A DNA stretch of 64,000 nt from Palsa-147 sp036513895 (GCA_036513895.1 DATBYF010000112.1:10134-74133); one strand, 5' to 3'; counted from the stretch's first letter, positions 9,078 through 18,030 are shown. Translations and numbers: made by a program. The notes: a model not told the origin generated them from the letters alone.

Positions 9078-9850
9078 GGCTTCACCTCGACTGATGGGGC
9101 GTAGGAGTTGAGTTTGCAGATCAGAGCATCTCGATCTTCGTTTGCTGCCTTCGAGATATGAGCGATGAAGGATTCGACAAGATCCCGGCTAGCTTCCTTG
9201 AGAGCTTCGGTGCCGCAGAAGTCAACCGCATAGGCCTTCACCAGTGTGGGATCAAGATTGAATTGGCGAATCAGAAGGCAGAGTTGATCACGGAGTCGGG
9301 GCTGACTGTGACCCGAGCCGTTTCCATTGCCAGAAACAGGAGCGGCTTGCTTGGGATACGAAGGTGACGCAGGCGCAGGGAAAGATCCAAGCTCTTCGAC
9401 CGAGCACAAGCCGATTCCGTAAGCCTTGCGCAGTGCGCGATTGACGGCGCGAGTCTCGGCCACGCGCATCTCCGCCCCATGGACAAGAGGAGAGACGTTT
9501 GAGGGATCGGCATCGCCGTAGCCAACGAAGCCGCGAGAGCCAGAAAACGTATAGACGGTCGCTTTAAAGACCCAACGGCCGGCAACTGGATCGCAAAAGT
9601 CTCGGACTTGCTGGACTTGAATGCCGTGGCAACGACTGCGTGCCGCGAGGTGCAAGAGACCGGCGTGAGTCACGTACCAGCGCCGACCTAGATACAGAAT
9701 CTCACCGGCTCCAACAGAGAGTCGATAGCGTCTCAAGAACACCTCTAGGGCCTTGGATTCAGTACTGTGGATCTGGTTCGGCCAAAGTCGCCTAGCAAGC
9801 CGGAGGTTGTTCAGAAAATGCTTTGAACGCGCGCGACGAGTTTCCTTCAT
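9074..9850 (-). CDS. Putative Rad52/RecT-like single-strand annealing protein
   Basis: 258 aa from ATG 9850, preceded by GAGAGGTGAAGCA. A longer reading to 9895 would run through the -10 box of its promoter and is rejected. The central motif GYGDADPSNVSPLVHGAEMR followed by VAETRAVNRALRKAYGIGLC and EELG is typical of phage Rad52-superfamily annealing proteins (a G-D-A turn, then the basic AETRAxNRALR helix). A Gly/Asn/Ser linker near 180-190 separates a C-terminal alpha-helical domain, probably for partner binding. It would anneal ssDNA produced by the neighbouring nuclease. Family assignment is by motif only. Confidence 0.6.
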   Translation of the reverse strand: MKETRRARSKHFLNNLRLARRLWPNQIHSTESKALEVFLRRYRLSVGAGEILYLGRRWYVTHAGLLHLAARSRCHGIQVQQVRDFCDPVAGRWVFKATVYTFSGSRGFVGYGDADPSNVSPLVHGAEMRVAETRAVNRALRKAYGIGLCSVEELGSFPAPASPSYPKQAAPVSGNGNGSGHSQPRLRDQLCLLIRQFNLDPTLVKAYAVDFCGTEALKEASRDLVESFIAHISKAANEDRDALICKLNSYAPSVEVKP

Positions 9851-9880
9851 TGCTTCACCTCTCTTCACTTCTATTACAAT

Positions 9881-9910
9881 ATCATACATTCTCATCTAGC
9901 CCATTGTCAA
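9881..9910 (-). promoter_or_regulatory. Strong sigma-70-type promoter of the recombination cassette
   Basis: On the minus strand, TTGACA (9910-9905) and TATGAT (9886-9881) are separated by 18 bp, close to perfect consensus. Transcription should begin near 9873, just ahead of the Shine-Dalgarno of the Rad52-like gene at 9850. Confidence 0.75.
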
Positions 9911-9918
9911 CGCGTCTG

Positions 9919-9947
9919 TTGGAAAAACGAATTGTTTCTCTTACAAT
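9919..9947 (+). promoter_or_regulatory. Promoter of the RHH gene, probably leaderless
   Basis: TTGGAA (9919-9924) and TACAAT (9942-9947) are 17 bp apart. The ATG at 9957 lies only 10 bp beyond the -10 box and no Shine-Dalgarno precedes it, so the transcript probably starts at or just before the start codon, as in lambda cI from PRM. Confidence 0.5.
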
Positions 9948-9956
9948 CGCTTCGCT

Positions 9957-10157
9957 ATGAGGAAAGATGCTCCACTCGCGTTTCGCATCCCAGCTGACTT
10001 GAAGGGAAAACTACAGGGCGTGGCTAGGCGAGAGGCCAGAAGTATTTCGCAGATCTGCGAAATACTCTTGAGGCTCGGAATAGAGGGCTACGAAAGCGAG
10101 GGTTCTAAATACCTTCAGCGTTTACTCTCCCGGCAGAAGAAAGAGTCCCTCGATTAG
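9957..10157 (+). CDS. Ribbon-helix-helix (Arc/CopG-type) repressor
   Basis: 66 aa. A beta strand, PLAFRIPADLKGKLQGVA, is followed by two helices, the pattern of Arc/CopG/MetJ proteins (strand contacts the major groove, helices dimerise). It is divergent from the recombination cassette with 106 bp between start codons and overlapping control signals, so it is the probable repressor of the cassette and of itself. No toxin gene follows it, which argues against an antitoxin. Confidence 0.75.
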   Translation: MRKDAPLAFRIPADLKGKLQGVARREARSISQICEILLRLGIEGYESEGSKYLQRLLSRQKKESLD

Positions 10158-10286
10158 TTCACTACTCACGCCGCACCGCGGCGGCGCGCCCAGGCACCGA
10201 ACTTTGCTTGAATAGGACTACTCTAAATGGATAACGAGCTGCATGTCGGAAAGGTGTTCGTTGGGGAGTTTGATCGTTCCGGAATG

Positions 10287-10550
10287 CTAGGACGATGGGA
10301 CGGGACTTACGTGTGATTCGATGGCGGATCTTTCAGCGTTCTTGGGGCGCCAGCTCGACAGATTATTTGCGTAAAGTCCAATGCAAAAGAGATTGGCTGG
10401 AACAAAGCCGAATTGAGCCGTCTGGATCCCAATAAGGCAAATGACCAGACTATTTACGGCAGCAACAAGCCAGCCATGCCACATTTTTTTCCCGACTAAT
10501 ACCGTCGAGACGATCGTTAGCACACAGGATATATAATCCAGCCTAGGCAT
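10287..10550 (-). CDS. Small membrane protein of unknown function
   Basis: 87 aa with about three hydrophobic helices (4-20, 26-43, 47-66) and conserved-looking aromatic/Asn positions (W25, W27, N33, N53, Y60, N62, N63, W67). The layout recalls a fragment of PnuC-like vitamin transporters, but it is too short for a whole transporter (normally about 200 aa). It may be a small family of its own. No strong Shine-Dalgarno is seen. The translation product is moderately likely; the function is not known. Confidence 0.5.
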   Translation of the reverse strand: MPRLDYISCVLTIVSTVLVGKKMWHGWLVAAVNSLVICLIGIQTAQFGFVPANLFCIGLYANNLSSWRPKNAERSAIESHVSPVPSS

Positions 10551-11142
10551 GACGTATACAGAATAGTTGATCGCGGTCTGTGCTTACCACTGGCCAGACG
10601 GACAGTTTTAGCGAAAGAATCAAATCGCATTAATCGCTACAAATAATCATTTCAGCGTAACCGTTTTTTCCAGGCTCGGGTCGTCGCCATGTCCTCGCTA
10701 GAGTGCAGTCACCGATCGCGTATGTGGCCAGAATCCTGCTGCTTCTGTCGATGCCTCATCCGCGTCCTCGATCGCCCCCGGGACGAATTTAGGTTCGTAG
10801 ACTCTCGTTGACGGACTATGAGTTAGTTTGTTTGCGTCGACCCATTGACACCGCCAGGATTACCGGATATTTCTAATCGCGTTTGCGATGCGATGAGAAG
10901 GCCCGTCCGACGGGCAGGATGCGATACGCTCCTCATTATCGACGCTTAAAGTGTAATGGAGAAAGGTTTCGCCCACGTGCGCAAAAAAGTCTGGACAATT
11001 AGCGCCAGCACTACGCTAATCGCTTGCAATAAAAGCACTTACGTGAGCCGCGTTTGGCACGACAGCTGCAATGATACCAGCAGGTAAATCGTCTCAGTTT
11101 TTGGCACTTACTAGGAGAGAAAGAACAAAATAGGGGACCTGT
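10551..11142. other. Intergenic region, 592 bp
   Basis: Between the small membrane protein and the UpxY-like gene. No coding sequence could be supported. The last 20 bases hold the Shine-Dalgarno GGGGAC of the downstream gene. The region may carry its promoter and leader. Confidence 0.4.
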
Positions 11143-11751
11143 ATGTCAGACGAGGTAGTAGCGATGTCGAGCGCAAGATACACACCGTCGGTTGCGTGGC
11201 ACGTTCTATATACTCGTCATCAACACGAAAAAAATGTAGATCGAATCCTTAGGAACAAAGGACTAGATACCTTTTTGCCCCTATGCGCTTCTCTAAGTCG
11301 ATGGAAAGACCGCGCGAAGCTTATTCACCGGCCTCTGTTTCCGTGTTACGTGTTCGTTCGAGCTGAGGAGACTGATTGGCTGGATATCTTGAAAACACCA
11401 GGCGTCCAAATGATGGTGCGTTGTGGGGAAGCGCCCGCCGTGGTGCCAGAAGAAGAAATCAGCGCAATCCGACAGCTCACACGATCAAGTGAATTCGTGG
11501 CGCCTCATCCTTTTTTGAAATCCGGAGATCGCGTTAGGGTGAAATCCGGGCCCTTGGCGGGAGTCGAAGGCTTTCTGGTGCGCACGAAAAATTTGTACCG
11601 GATTGTTGTCAGTATCGAAATACTGGGCAAGGCGGCATCAACAGAGATCGACGCGATTTTGCTTGAGCGTATTGGCGATCAACACACTAGGAATCAGGCC
11701 GAGCGAACGAAATTCTCATACGCTGCTTCGAACCGAAAATTCGGTACGTAG
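11143..11751 (+). CDS. UpxY/NusG-family transcription antiterminator
   Basis: 202 aa. The NGN domain starts at about residue 19 with WHVLYTRHQHEKNV and continues with FLPLCASLSRWKDR and HRPLFPCYVFVRA. A C-terminal KOW-type segment follows (GDRVRVKSGPLAGVEGFLV, about 126-145). This matches RfaH/UpxY specialised NusG paralogs that load on RNA polymerase and allow read-through of long surface-polysaccharide operons. Here the next + strand gene is an exported glycosidase-like gene after a 687-bp gap rather than a full polysaccharide operon, so the intended operon may have been rearranged. Confidence 0.85.
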   Translation: MSDEVVAMSSARYTPSVAWHVLYTRHQHEKNVDRILRNKGLDTFLPLCASLSRWKDRAKLIHRPLFPCYVFVRAEETDWLDILKTPGVQMMVRCGEAPAVVPEEEISAIRQLTRSSEFVAPHPFLKSGDRVRVKSGPLAGVEGFLVRTKNLYRIVVSIEILGKAASTEIDAILLERIGDQHTRNQAERTKFSYAASNRKFGT

Positions 11752-12438
11752 CTTTCCAGCGATCGTGATCGCATTCGATTCGAACGGAAATTTCCACAAC
11801 CTGTCGCTTATGCCTGAAATGATCCGATTCTCCGACAAGAAGTTCAGGGCTACGAAAAGCATCTAGAAATCATGCGTCTGCAATACCGTTCATCCGATGG
11901 ATGACATCCGCGCTTTTCGTGGGCGTCGTCTGCAGTTTCATTTGGTGTGTGCTCGGTTCGTCATTTTGCGTCTTGGGAAACCTACGACGCCTCATAAACA
12001 AAAGGGATTAGTTGCTGTGCGGGCAGTTGGCTGCTGCGCGATCAGCCAGCGTCGGTTTGCGCGTAGAACCGCTCGATAGTCTCGGCGCGAACCGTGACGC
12101 TGAGCTGAATACTTTGACACGTGCAGTGCCGCTTTGGTGAGCCTTTGGAAGGCGGGGCTCGAACCGGCATAATTTTTGTTAGCACAATCTGTGTTCCTGG
12201 CTTCGACAAGTAGACCTGCAACGTCTTGTCTGTTCGAACAGGGCTAGGCGCACCCTAGACACCTGCACGAAGACTGTTCGTCGTACCAGTAGTCCACCCC
12301 AGTCGCAAAGGATATTCTCTCAATTGAACAAGTACCGTTCACAGTGCGGTTTGTCTTTCCTGTTTCTCGGCCACGATCGTCATAGCGCCCAGAGCCGCAC
12401 ATAGTCATACAAATCAAGATTTATGGAGCCGGACTTAT
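11752..12438. other. Long untranslated or decayed region, 687 bp
   Basis: No supportable gene. A minus-strand run near 12060-12140 reads like protein (containing SIQLSVTVRAETIERFYA) but has no start and is short, so it may be a gene remnant. The region lies between an antiterminator gene and its nearest downstream gene, where a long leader RNA would be expected. Confidence 0.3.
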
Positions 12439-14247
12439 ATGAAGCTAAGATTACTTTGTCTGTTTGCACTGTTGTTCTTGCCGTTTGTTAGCGTCCGTGC
12501 TCAAAACCGGACCGTGATCGACAAAGAAGCCGGTTCGATCTTCCAAACTCCCGACGGGTTTTCGTACTCTGAATACGGGGCGTTTGTCGGCTCCGCGCCG
12601 ACGGGCTCGCTTGATCCCAGCGCGCTGGTAGTCGTCTACGGGCGCTTCGATAAATTCGCACCGAGTGACACGACCATGGTCCGAGGCTTTCCTTACTCCG
12701 CGCTCAGGACGTATGAGTCGCAGCAGGTGGCCGCGGGAAAACCCCCAATTTTCGTTACTGCTACTTACGAAGGCAAATCGCGCCCCGTCTATTTCAGTTG
12801 GTCTCTCGGCTTAGTGAATGGCGTACCCACAGCTCCTTCTTCAAATTGGCAATACGCAGTCAATGTCCAGGACAGCCGTTTCGTTAACTTCTGGATCGAC
12901 AATTACGTGCGACCAATTCTTCTGACACCATCGTATTCAACCCAGAACGTCTGGGTCGAGCTCGATGAATGTTCCTTTAGTTGGAGCTTGTTCGGCGTTC
13001 TCGATGACAACAACCACTTCGTCGCCGGAGTGACGTGGGACTCTTCATTTCCGCAAAACGCGAGTCAGTACCTCAGCGGCGTAGCGTCGTTTTTCAACCA
13101 AGTGCACGCGGCGGGTCCTGATATTAAGACGATGCCGAATGTCGGCTCGATGTCAGACCCAACTCAATTTCAAACTGTGTTCGCCAATATTCCGGGAGCG
13201 CTGACGGAAAACATCTACGGTTGGTATCCATCGCCTTCGGCTTACAGTCGCAATGCTTGGTATCAACAGAACTTCACTTATTTTTCGTGGTTAGGATCGC
13301 AGAACAAAGTCGCGATCCTTCGCGCCGCACTTCCATCAGGCGATTCGAATGCTCTTTTGTCATCGTTTGTCGTGTATTCACTTTTGAAAGGTCCGAATTT
13401 CTTCTTCGCTCCGGGCGGAAGCACTGCGTCAACGAATATCAACCCGTCTGAATGGACGGGAATGCGGGCGGCGCTTGGAAATCCGACTTCCGCGCTCACG
13501 AGCGCGCAATTGTCATCGGCCGGCATTGGCTACCGTCTGTATTCGCGAAATTACAGCAACGGCACTGTCTATCTGAACTTGAGCGGAACGTCACAGACGA
13601 TAAAGCTCAATACCGCAGTCAAGCATTGGGACCCAAATGGCAACGAAATAACGCAACTCGTGCTTCCTGACGCCGCGGGAAGCTACGTGATTAACGAACA
13701 GAACATCTTGCCAGCACCTAGCATCAGCCCGAGAGTCGCGACCGCTGTGACGGATCCAGTCATGGTCACGATCACCAGCAACACCTCCGGTGCTACCACT
13801 CGCTACACTTTGAACGGCTCTGCGCCAGGAACCACGTCGCCGATCTACACAGGCCCTTTTGAGATATCGGGAAATGCCGTCGTCTCGGCCTCGGAATTTA
13901 TGACTGGCTACAATCCGAGTTGGCCATCGAATGCCACGTTTGCTGTGAACCCCAGCCTTCCAACGGTGCAGTTTTCGCCGAGTTCCGCTACTGGTTCAGC
14001 CGGGGCATATTATCCGGTAATTTCCCTGAGTGCTGTACCTGCCGAGGCAGTAACTGTTGACTACACGGTTCACTCGCCCAGCGGAACCACAACTACGGGA
14101 ACTGTTACGTTCTTGCCGAACAATACGTATCGGTTTTTTCCCATTACCGTGACCGGCGCGTCGGGCACCGAGACTACAGTCACGATCACGAGTGCGGTCA
14201 ATGCTTCGGTTGGCTTGACGCATACGCTAACGTATACGGTTCAATAG
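12439..14247 (+). CDS. Exported glycosidase-like protein with chitobiase-type C-terminal domain
   Basis: 602 aa. A clear signal peptide (about 1-21, LFLPFVSVRAQ) is followed by an all-over similar scaffold to the gene at 21915-23450. Shared motifs are AGSIFQTPDGFSYSEYGAFV, PPIFVTATYEGKSRPVYF, VWVELDE and LLKGPNFFFAPG. The region with VELDECSFSW..GVL and ENIYGWY suggests a TIM-barrel glycosidase-like fold (GHL15-like), though this was judged by eye. Residues about 435-485 (TRYTLNGSAPGTTSPIYTGP) match the CHB_HEX_C_1 domain. A Calx-beta-like tail (about 500-602) is absent from the paralog. Probable role: turnover of extracellular polysaccharide. Confidence 0.65.
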   Translation: MKLRLLCLFALLFLPFVSVRAQNRTVIDKEAGSIFQTPDGFSYSEYGAFVGSAPTGSLDPSALVVVYGRFDKFAPSDTTMVRGFPYSALRTYESQQVAAGKPPIFVTATYEGKSRPVYFSWSLGLVNGVPTAPSSNWQYAVNVQDSRFVNFWIDNYVRPILLTPSYSTQNVWVELDECSFSWSLFGVLDDNNHFVAGVTWDSSFPQNASQYLSGVASFFNQVHAAGPDIKTMPNVGSMSDPTQFQTVFANIPGALTENIYGWYPSPSAYSRNAWYQQNFTYFSWLGSQNKVAILRAALPSGDSNALLSSFVVYSLLKGPNFFFAPGGSTASTNINPSEWTGMRAALGNPTSALTSAQLSSAGIGYRLYSRNYSNGTVYLNLSGTSQTIKLNTAVKHWDPNGNEITQLVLPDAAGSYVINEQNILPAPSISPRVATAVTDPVMVTITSNTSGATTRYTLNGSAPGTTSPIYTGPFEISGNAVVSASEFMTGYNPSWPSNATFAVNPSLPTVQFSPSSATGSAGAYYPVISLSAVPAEAVTVDYTVHSPSGTTTTGTVTFLPNNTYRFFPITVTGASGTETTVTITSAVNASVGLTHTLTYTVQ

Positions 14248-14550
14248 TCGGCTGGATGCAAAAGTCCCTGATAGGCGACGACTGAAGCACACCAGTTCTT
14301 TGGTCGTCGCCGCATTAATTGAGATCCAACGTCAGCGGAAAAACAAGTTCGACGCGGCGACGAATGGCGCTGGCGTAAAGCCGACGTGCAGCCATGGGTT
14401 GCCACTATGCGTTAGCAATAATCCCCCGGTCTGTCCGCAGAGCGATGTGATTACGGTTACGGGCGCATTCGAGCCCGAATACACGTCGCCACCGGTCTGC
14501 GCCGCTGAAATGTCGTCGATTTTACGTGCCAATTCCAGGCCCGAAGAGGC
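14248..14550. other. Intergenic region, 303 bp
   Basis: Lies between convergent genes. A 66-codon minus-strand ORF (14332-14532) has odd Gly/Thr/Ser composition and no ribosome site, so it is not called as a gene. No clear terminator was seen. Confidence 0.35.
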
Positions 14551-15366
14551 TTAATCTTTTGGCGGAGCTGCAGTGGCGATGCGACAGGAATGGTCCAATA
14601 GTTCCTCACCGCCCGCCGAGTCGTGACTTTCTCGATCGACTTGGTCTTCGAGAATAACAAATCCCGCAACTCCTTTCGCCCGGGATGATCCGACCACGAC
14701 CAGGGTCCGATCGCCCATATCCTGTAGCGCGCCGGGAAATCCCTCGGCCAAGAGTCGGAACGGATTTTTCGAACCGAGACGCTCTCCAGACACCCACATG
14801 GCCCAATAGTGGTGTCCGAAGAAAGGGACATCAAGTGGCGTCCATCGATTCCCAATCGAGGCTTCGTGGATCCTCAAAGTTTCGTGCACGTCGGTTCGAA
14901 TGCAATCCACATGAATGTGCAGCTGGTCCTGAGAGCGGTTAACAGCCGAATTAATGGCCAAACCGATGTCGTCACGTGGAAGTTTCCGGTGCAGCGCTCC
15001 ATCGATGTACGTGCGAGCCTCCCAAGCTTCGGCAAAATAATTCGGGGCGTTGGGTGCCAGAATAACCGCACTCTCAATTCCTGAAATGCGTGCGGTGGGA
15101 ATCAACAGCACTTGGGTGGCGCTCTGAATATCCTTCAGGATCGCAAATCCCTTCTCGACTCCGTCACGGAGATTCACCTGGACGCAGGGCCGAGGATCCT
15201 GATTGTTTAACTGATCGGAGACGCATTCATCGTGCACGACTATCCATAACAAGTCGCGCGGGCCGATTTCTTGCGGGGCTGCGGCCAGGAGCCACGCGAC
15301 CAATACACAAACCGTCATGAGTGCGACGGAAACGCGATACGAGATCATGGTCGGCAGATTCGCCAT
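14551..15366 (-). CDS. cdh: CDP-diacylglycerol diphosphatase
   Basis: 271 aa from the ATG at 15366. It has an N-terminal hydrophobic anchor (VALMTVCVLVAWLLAAA) as in the E. coli enzyme (251 aa). Family marks are DLLWIVVHDECV with Cys pairs near CVQVNL, then PNAPNYFAEAWEARTYID, and INSAVNRSQDQLHIHVDCI. The last contains the HxH of the HIT-like active site. The enzyme hydrolyses CDP-diacylglycerol to phosphatidate and CMP on the periplasmic face of the inner membrane. No phospholipid genes adjoin it, so it stands alone. The longer reading to 15408 lacks support. Confidence 0.8.
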   Translation of the reverse strand: MANLPTMISYRVSVALMTVCVLVAWLLAAAPQEIGPRDLLWIVVHDECVSDQLNNQDPRPCVQVNLRDGVEKGFAILKDIQSATQVLLIPTARISGIESAVILAPNAPNYFAEAWEARTYIDGALHRKLPRDDIGLAINSAVNRSQDQLHIHVDCIRTDVHETLRIHEASIGNRWTPLDVPFFGHHYWAMWVSGERLGSKNPFRLLAEGFPGALQDMGDRTLVVVGSSRAKGVAGFVILEDQVDRESHDSAGGEELLDHSCRIATAAPPKD

Positions 15367-15618
15367 ATGGAAATCATACTCTCTAGTAGGGGAGGGCCTT
15401 GTCTGCAATTTTCGGACGGTGTGCGGACCGTTAGGCGCGGCGCTTGATGCGTTCGGAAACTATCCTAGGGAGACAGTTCAGCGAACTGCGCCTTCCGAAA
15501 GATGTTGTGGCGTTCGATGAATTATTGACCAATGGAGATCGCGGTTAGCGTAAAGAGGCGGTACGAAATCTGTAAAAACGGATGATGGTACTGAATTAAT
15601 CTAAGCTTTTCAGATCAC

Positions 15619-15954
15619 TTATGTTTGATTAGGCGGGACCCCGAGATTCGCGAGTTGTCGTACTAATTCAGCTTCTTGAGTCATCGCTACTCTTAACTGT
15701 CGCACTAAATCCAAAACCTGGCTTCGTTCAAGCCACTTTCCCGTCGGAATCAATTCACCACAAATGAAGCTAACATCCGTTGTCCCTCCCATTACTACTA
15801 ATTTCTCGGGCGCATTCGCCAAGGCATAAGAGATTCGCTGATATTCTACGCTAATCTCTTTAAGCCTGGCGCGCAGCAATGCGATTTGTTTTGACATATC
15901 CGCACGCTCTGTCGCCAGCTTGAGGATGATTGCATCTTTGTCATGATCGCTCAT
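15619..15954 (-). CDS. Hypothetical coiled-coil protein
   Basis: 111 aa. Residues 8-45 form a strong coiled coil (ILKLATERADMSKQIALLRA). A short beta stretch (EKLVVMGGTTDVSFI) follows, then a second helix from about 72 to 105. The start has an ideal Shine-Dalgarno, AGGAG six bases before ATG, so it is very likely translated. Soluble, no catalytic motif. Nothing around it hints at a partner. Confidence 0.65.
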   Translation of the reverse strand: MSDHDKDAIILKLATERADMSKQIALLRARLKEISVEYQRISYALANAPEKLVVMGGTTDVSFICGELIPTGKWLERSQVLDLVRQLRVAMTQEAELVRQLANLGVPPNQT

Positions 15955-16083
15955 CGAATACTCCTAGTTAACCGGAGTACTGTTCTTCGATACTGGTATC
16001 ACAAGATGAATAATGGCGCCATGCGCCTCCACTACATCGGATGATCCAAGGCCGTCAAAAGGGCAATAGAATTTAGCAGTTCG

Positions 16084-16296
16084 CTAGTCTGATCGCTCTA
16101 TGATTTGCCTGTGAGAAAATTGTGTACACCCGAACCAAACCGGTGATTCGCACGCACGATTTCCTGCAATTCGAAGCTGGTCTTGACTCGAGACGAGCCT
16201 CTCTTCGGTTTCGATCCTGACGTCAGTTTCGCAGTTTCTCGAATCAGAAAAACAAACAAACACGAGGCCCTCCGGCTCTATCCTGTAATTTCGCAT
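16084..16296 (-). CDS. Small hypothetical protein
   Basis: 70 aa, acidic, four Cys (16, 23, 50, 58), with AGAGGA eight bases before ATG. The composition is like real protein and the ribosome site is good, but there is no recognisable domain. The four cysteines could bind metal; this is a guess. Confidence 0.4.
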   Translation of the reverse strand: MRNYRIEPEGLVFVCFSDSRNCETDVRIETEERLVSSQDQLRIAGNRACESPVWFGCTQFSHRQIIERSD

Positions 16297-16601
16297 GACG
16301 GGATTCCTCTGAACTCTCGGCTGAACGGCTCGGCGAGAAACAAACTGGTGTATCCTCTGTTGGGGGTAAAAAATCGCTACTGAAAACGTTTCTTTTTCGC
16401 CCGCCCGAAGCGTTTTCCCAGGCCTAGAGGCTCAGCAAGATGACAAATAGCGATTGATCGCCGATTCACGAAGGGCCGTGGCTCCTTGACAGCGCCGCAG
16501 GCACCACAGACGGAAAACCATCCGGCCGAGCTGTGCGCCGTCATCGTTCGCCCGAGAGCCGACGTTTCGATAGAAGGATTGGCTGCCCGAGGCAACAGAA
16601 A

Positions 16602-17669
16602 TTGACTACCTTAGATAGCGGGTTGGATTTAGTCGCGGAGGAGAGAGCGTTTTCGTCCGTTCACGGTGACGAGTGGGACGACTTTGCAGCCGCGAGTGGC
16701 GAATCCTTCCTCGGAGCCTGGGGCGTGATCAAAGCTCGCCGCTTTTTTGGCCGAGTGAGGCTTTTTGATTTCCTTCTCGCTGACAGGCTTGGCTCGAGAC
16801 GAAAAGTTGGCCAGTGTGCCGTTCAAGTTCGCAACCAAAAAGTAACTTTCCTCGATAAGATCCAATTGCTTCCTGCTCATCGGCAACTGAATCGTCGATG
16901 TCTTGATTTGCTGGCGGCAGAATTCGGCCGTGTCACCTACCAGTACGGCTCGCACTGGAATGTCGAAGACGACTTCGATTTGAAAGACCTGCCGCGTTTC
17001 GATGTAGATAGGAAGATCTTTCACCTTGATTTGATCGAATTTCGCGAGTGGACCAACTTTGCGGCGTATCGCCGAGCCGTCAGCGAGAACATTAGACGCG
17101 ACTACAAGAAAGCAAAGGAAGCCTGCGCCGTTTCGAGAACGTATTACGGGCTCGAGGGCCTTCGCGACTTGTTCGCATTTGTCGCGATGCGTCGGTACAT
17201 GTCGCGTAGGAATAATCTACGATTTTCTGGGGTGCGCGACTACCTGACGCATGTCGGTAGGCTTTTAGTGCTTGGCAAGAAGGCATTTGTAACGACCGTC
17301 ATGATAAAAGGGACGTGCTACGCGGCGTTTTTCGGTGCTGAAGTCGGAAACAGGCTCTACTACCTCTCGGGGGGAACACGAAGTAATCATCTCGGCGCGG
17401 GATCGTATCTCTTTCTCAATCTCATCGAGAATTGGTTCGCAAAGCATCCGGACGGCGAACTTCTCATGGGCGATTGCCCTAAACCCTTGACTGTAACCAG
17501 ACACGATCGTGGCAACCTTCTTTACCGAAGGAAACTTCGAGTGCGCTCGGTAAACGGAGTGGAATTCCAGCTCAGACCAAACCAGCAGCCCGCCATCCCA
17601 CCTCTTGCGGAGAGCACGCAAAAAGTTGAGCCCGAGCCGGCAAAACGCGCTCGGAGCGCACACGCCTAA
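16602..17669 (+). CDS. GNAT/FemAB-like acetyltransferase (BioF2/CelD type)
   Basis: About 355 aa from TTG 16602, with GAGG nine bases upstream; a GTG at 16533 would add 23 basic residues. The body shows the Acetyltransf_6 layout: FREWTNFAAYRRAVSENIRRDYKKAKEACA is the helix pair, then FVTTVMIKGTCYAAFFG, NRLYYLSGGTRSNHLGAGSYLFLNLIENW (the acyl-CoA-binding strand-helix) and LLMGDCP. Such proteins transfer acyl groups to extracellular polysaccharide or small metabolites and occur in polysaccharide loci. The acceptor is unknown. Confidence 0.65.
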   Translation: MTTLDSGLDLVAEERAFSSVHGDEWDDFAAASGESFLGAWGVIKARRFFGRVRLFDFLLADRLGSRRKVGQCAVQVRNQKVTFLDKIQLLPAHRQLNRRCLDLLAAEFGRVTYQYGSHWNVEDDFDLKDLPRFDVDRKIFHLDLIEFREWTNFAAYRRAVSENIRRDYKKAKEACAVSRTYYGLEGLRDLFAFVAMRRYMSRRNNLRFSGVRDYLTHVGRLLVLGKKAFVTTVMIKGTCYAAFFGAEVGNRLYYLSGGTRSNHLGAGSYLFLNLIENWFAKHPDGELLMGDCPKPLTVTRHDRGNLLYRRKLRVRSVNGVEFQLRPNQQPAIPPLAESTQKVEPEPAKRARSAHA

Positions 17670-17804
17670 GAACAGAGTTCCAAGCTTTCGGTCAATCCCG
17701 CTTTGATGTCGGACCTTCGCTACAGCAAAACTCACCGATGCTTTTCCGGTAGGAAGTTGCACTGAGCTTGAAACTCCGGAAGACACCGTGTCATGCGGTG
17801 GATA

Positions 17805-18030
17805 AAAGCTACTATTCAGACGTGGAGAGAATTTGACCGTGCGGCTTCAGAGCATCGCCTTTCGGACTTCCTACCTGCTGTGCCTTAACCGATCGTCCGA
17901 GTTTCAAGCGTCGCCGCGCTCTATTGACTGTCACTGTGCTCGATTGCGCGATTGCCACGTATAGCCGTTTTGGGGCGCCGGTCCTCACGGCCTCGTAATG
18001 TTTGTCGGAAAGCGGCGGCAGTGGCGCCGC
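17805..18030 (-). pseudogene. Decayed partial copy of the 19499-19972 gene
   Basis: About 225 bp closely matches 19457-19682 in the same orientation. It encodes the same PLPPLSDKHYEAVRTGAP and KRLYVAIAQSS peptide, but the signal-peptide half is missing. An ORF of 90 codons (17812-18084) can be read, beginning with MRRPGHLMPK, but its 5' part has no counterpart in the intact gene. It looks like a truncated duplicate rather than a working gene. Confidence 0.55.

Larger units (their letters stand above)
9868..9947 (+). promoter_or_regulatory. Pair of direct repeats in the divergent promoter region (candidate operators)
   Basis: CTTCTATTACAAT at 9868-9880 and TTTCTCTTACAAT at 9935-9947 match at 11 of 13 positions. 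One covers the start of the cassette transcript and the other covers the -10 of the repressor gene. RHH proteins bind short direct repeats, so these are plausible autoregulatory operators. The role is inferred. Confidence 0.45.

Noticed and set aside
9851..9895. 15-residue N-terminal extension of the Rad52-like protein
   Set aside because: It lies over the -10 element of the promoter; the ATG at 9850 has a proper ribosome site.
14332..14532. 66-codon minus-strand ORF
   Set aside because: No ribosome site, odd composition, lies between convergent genes.
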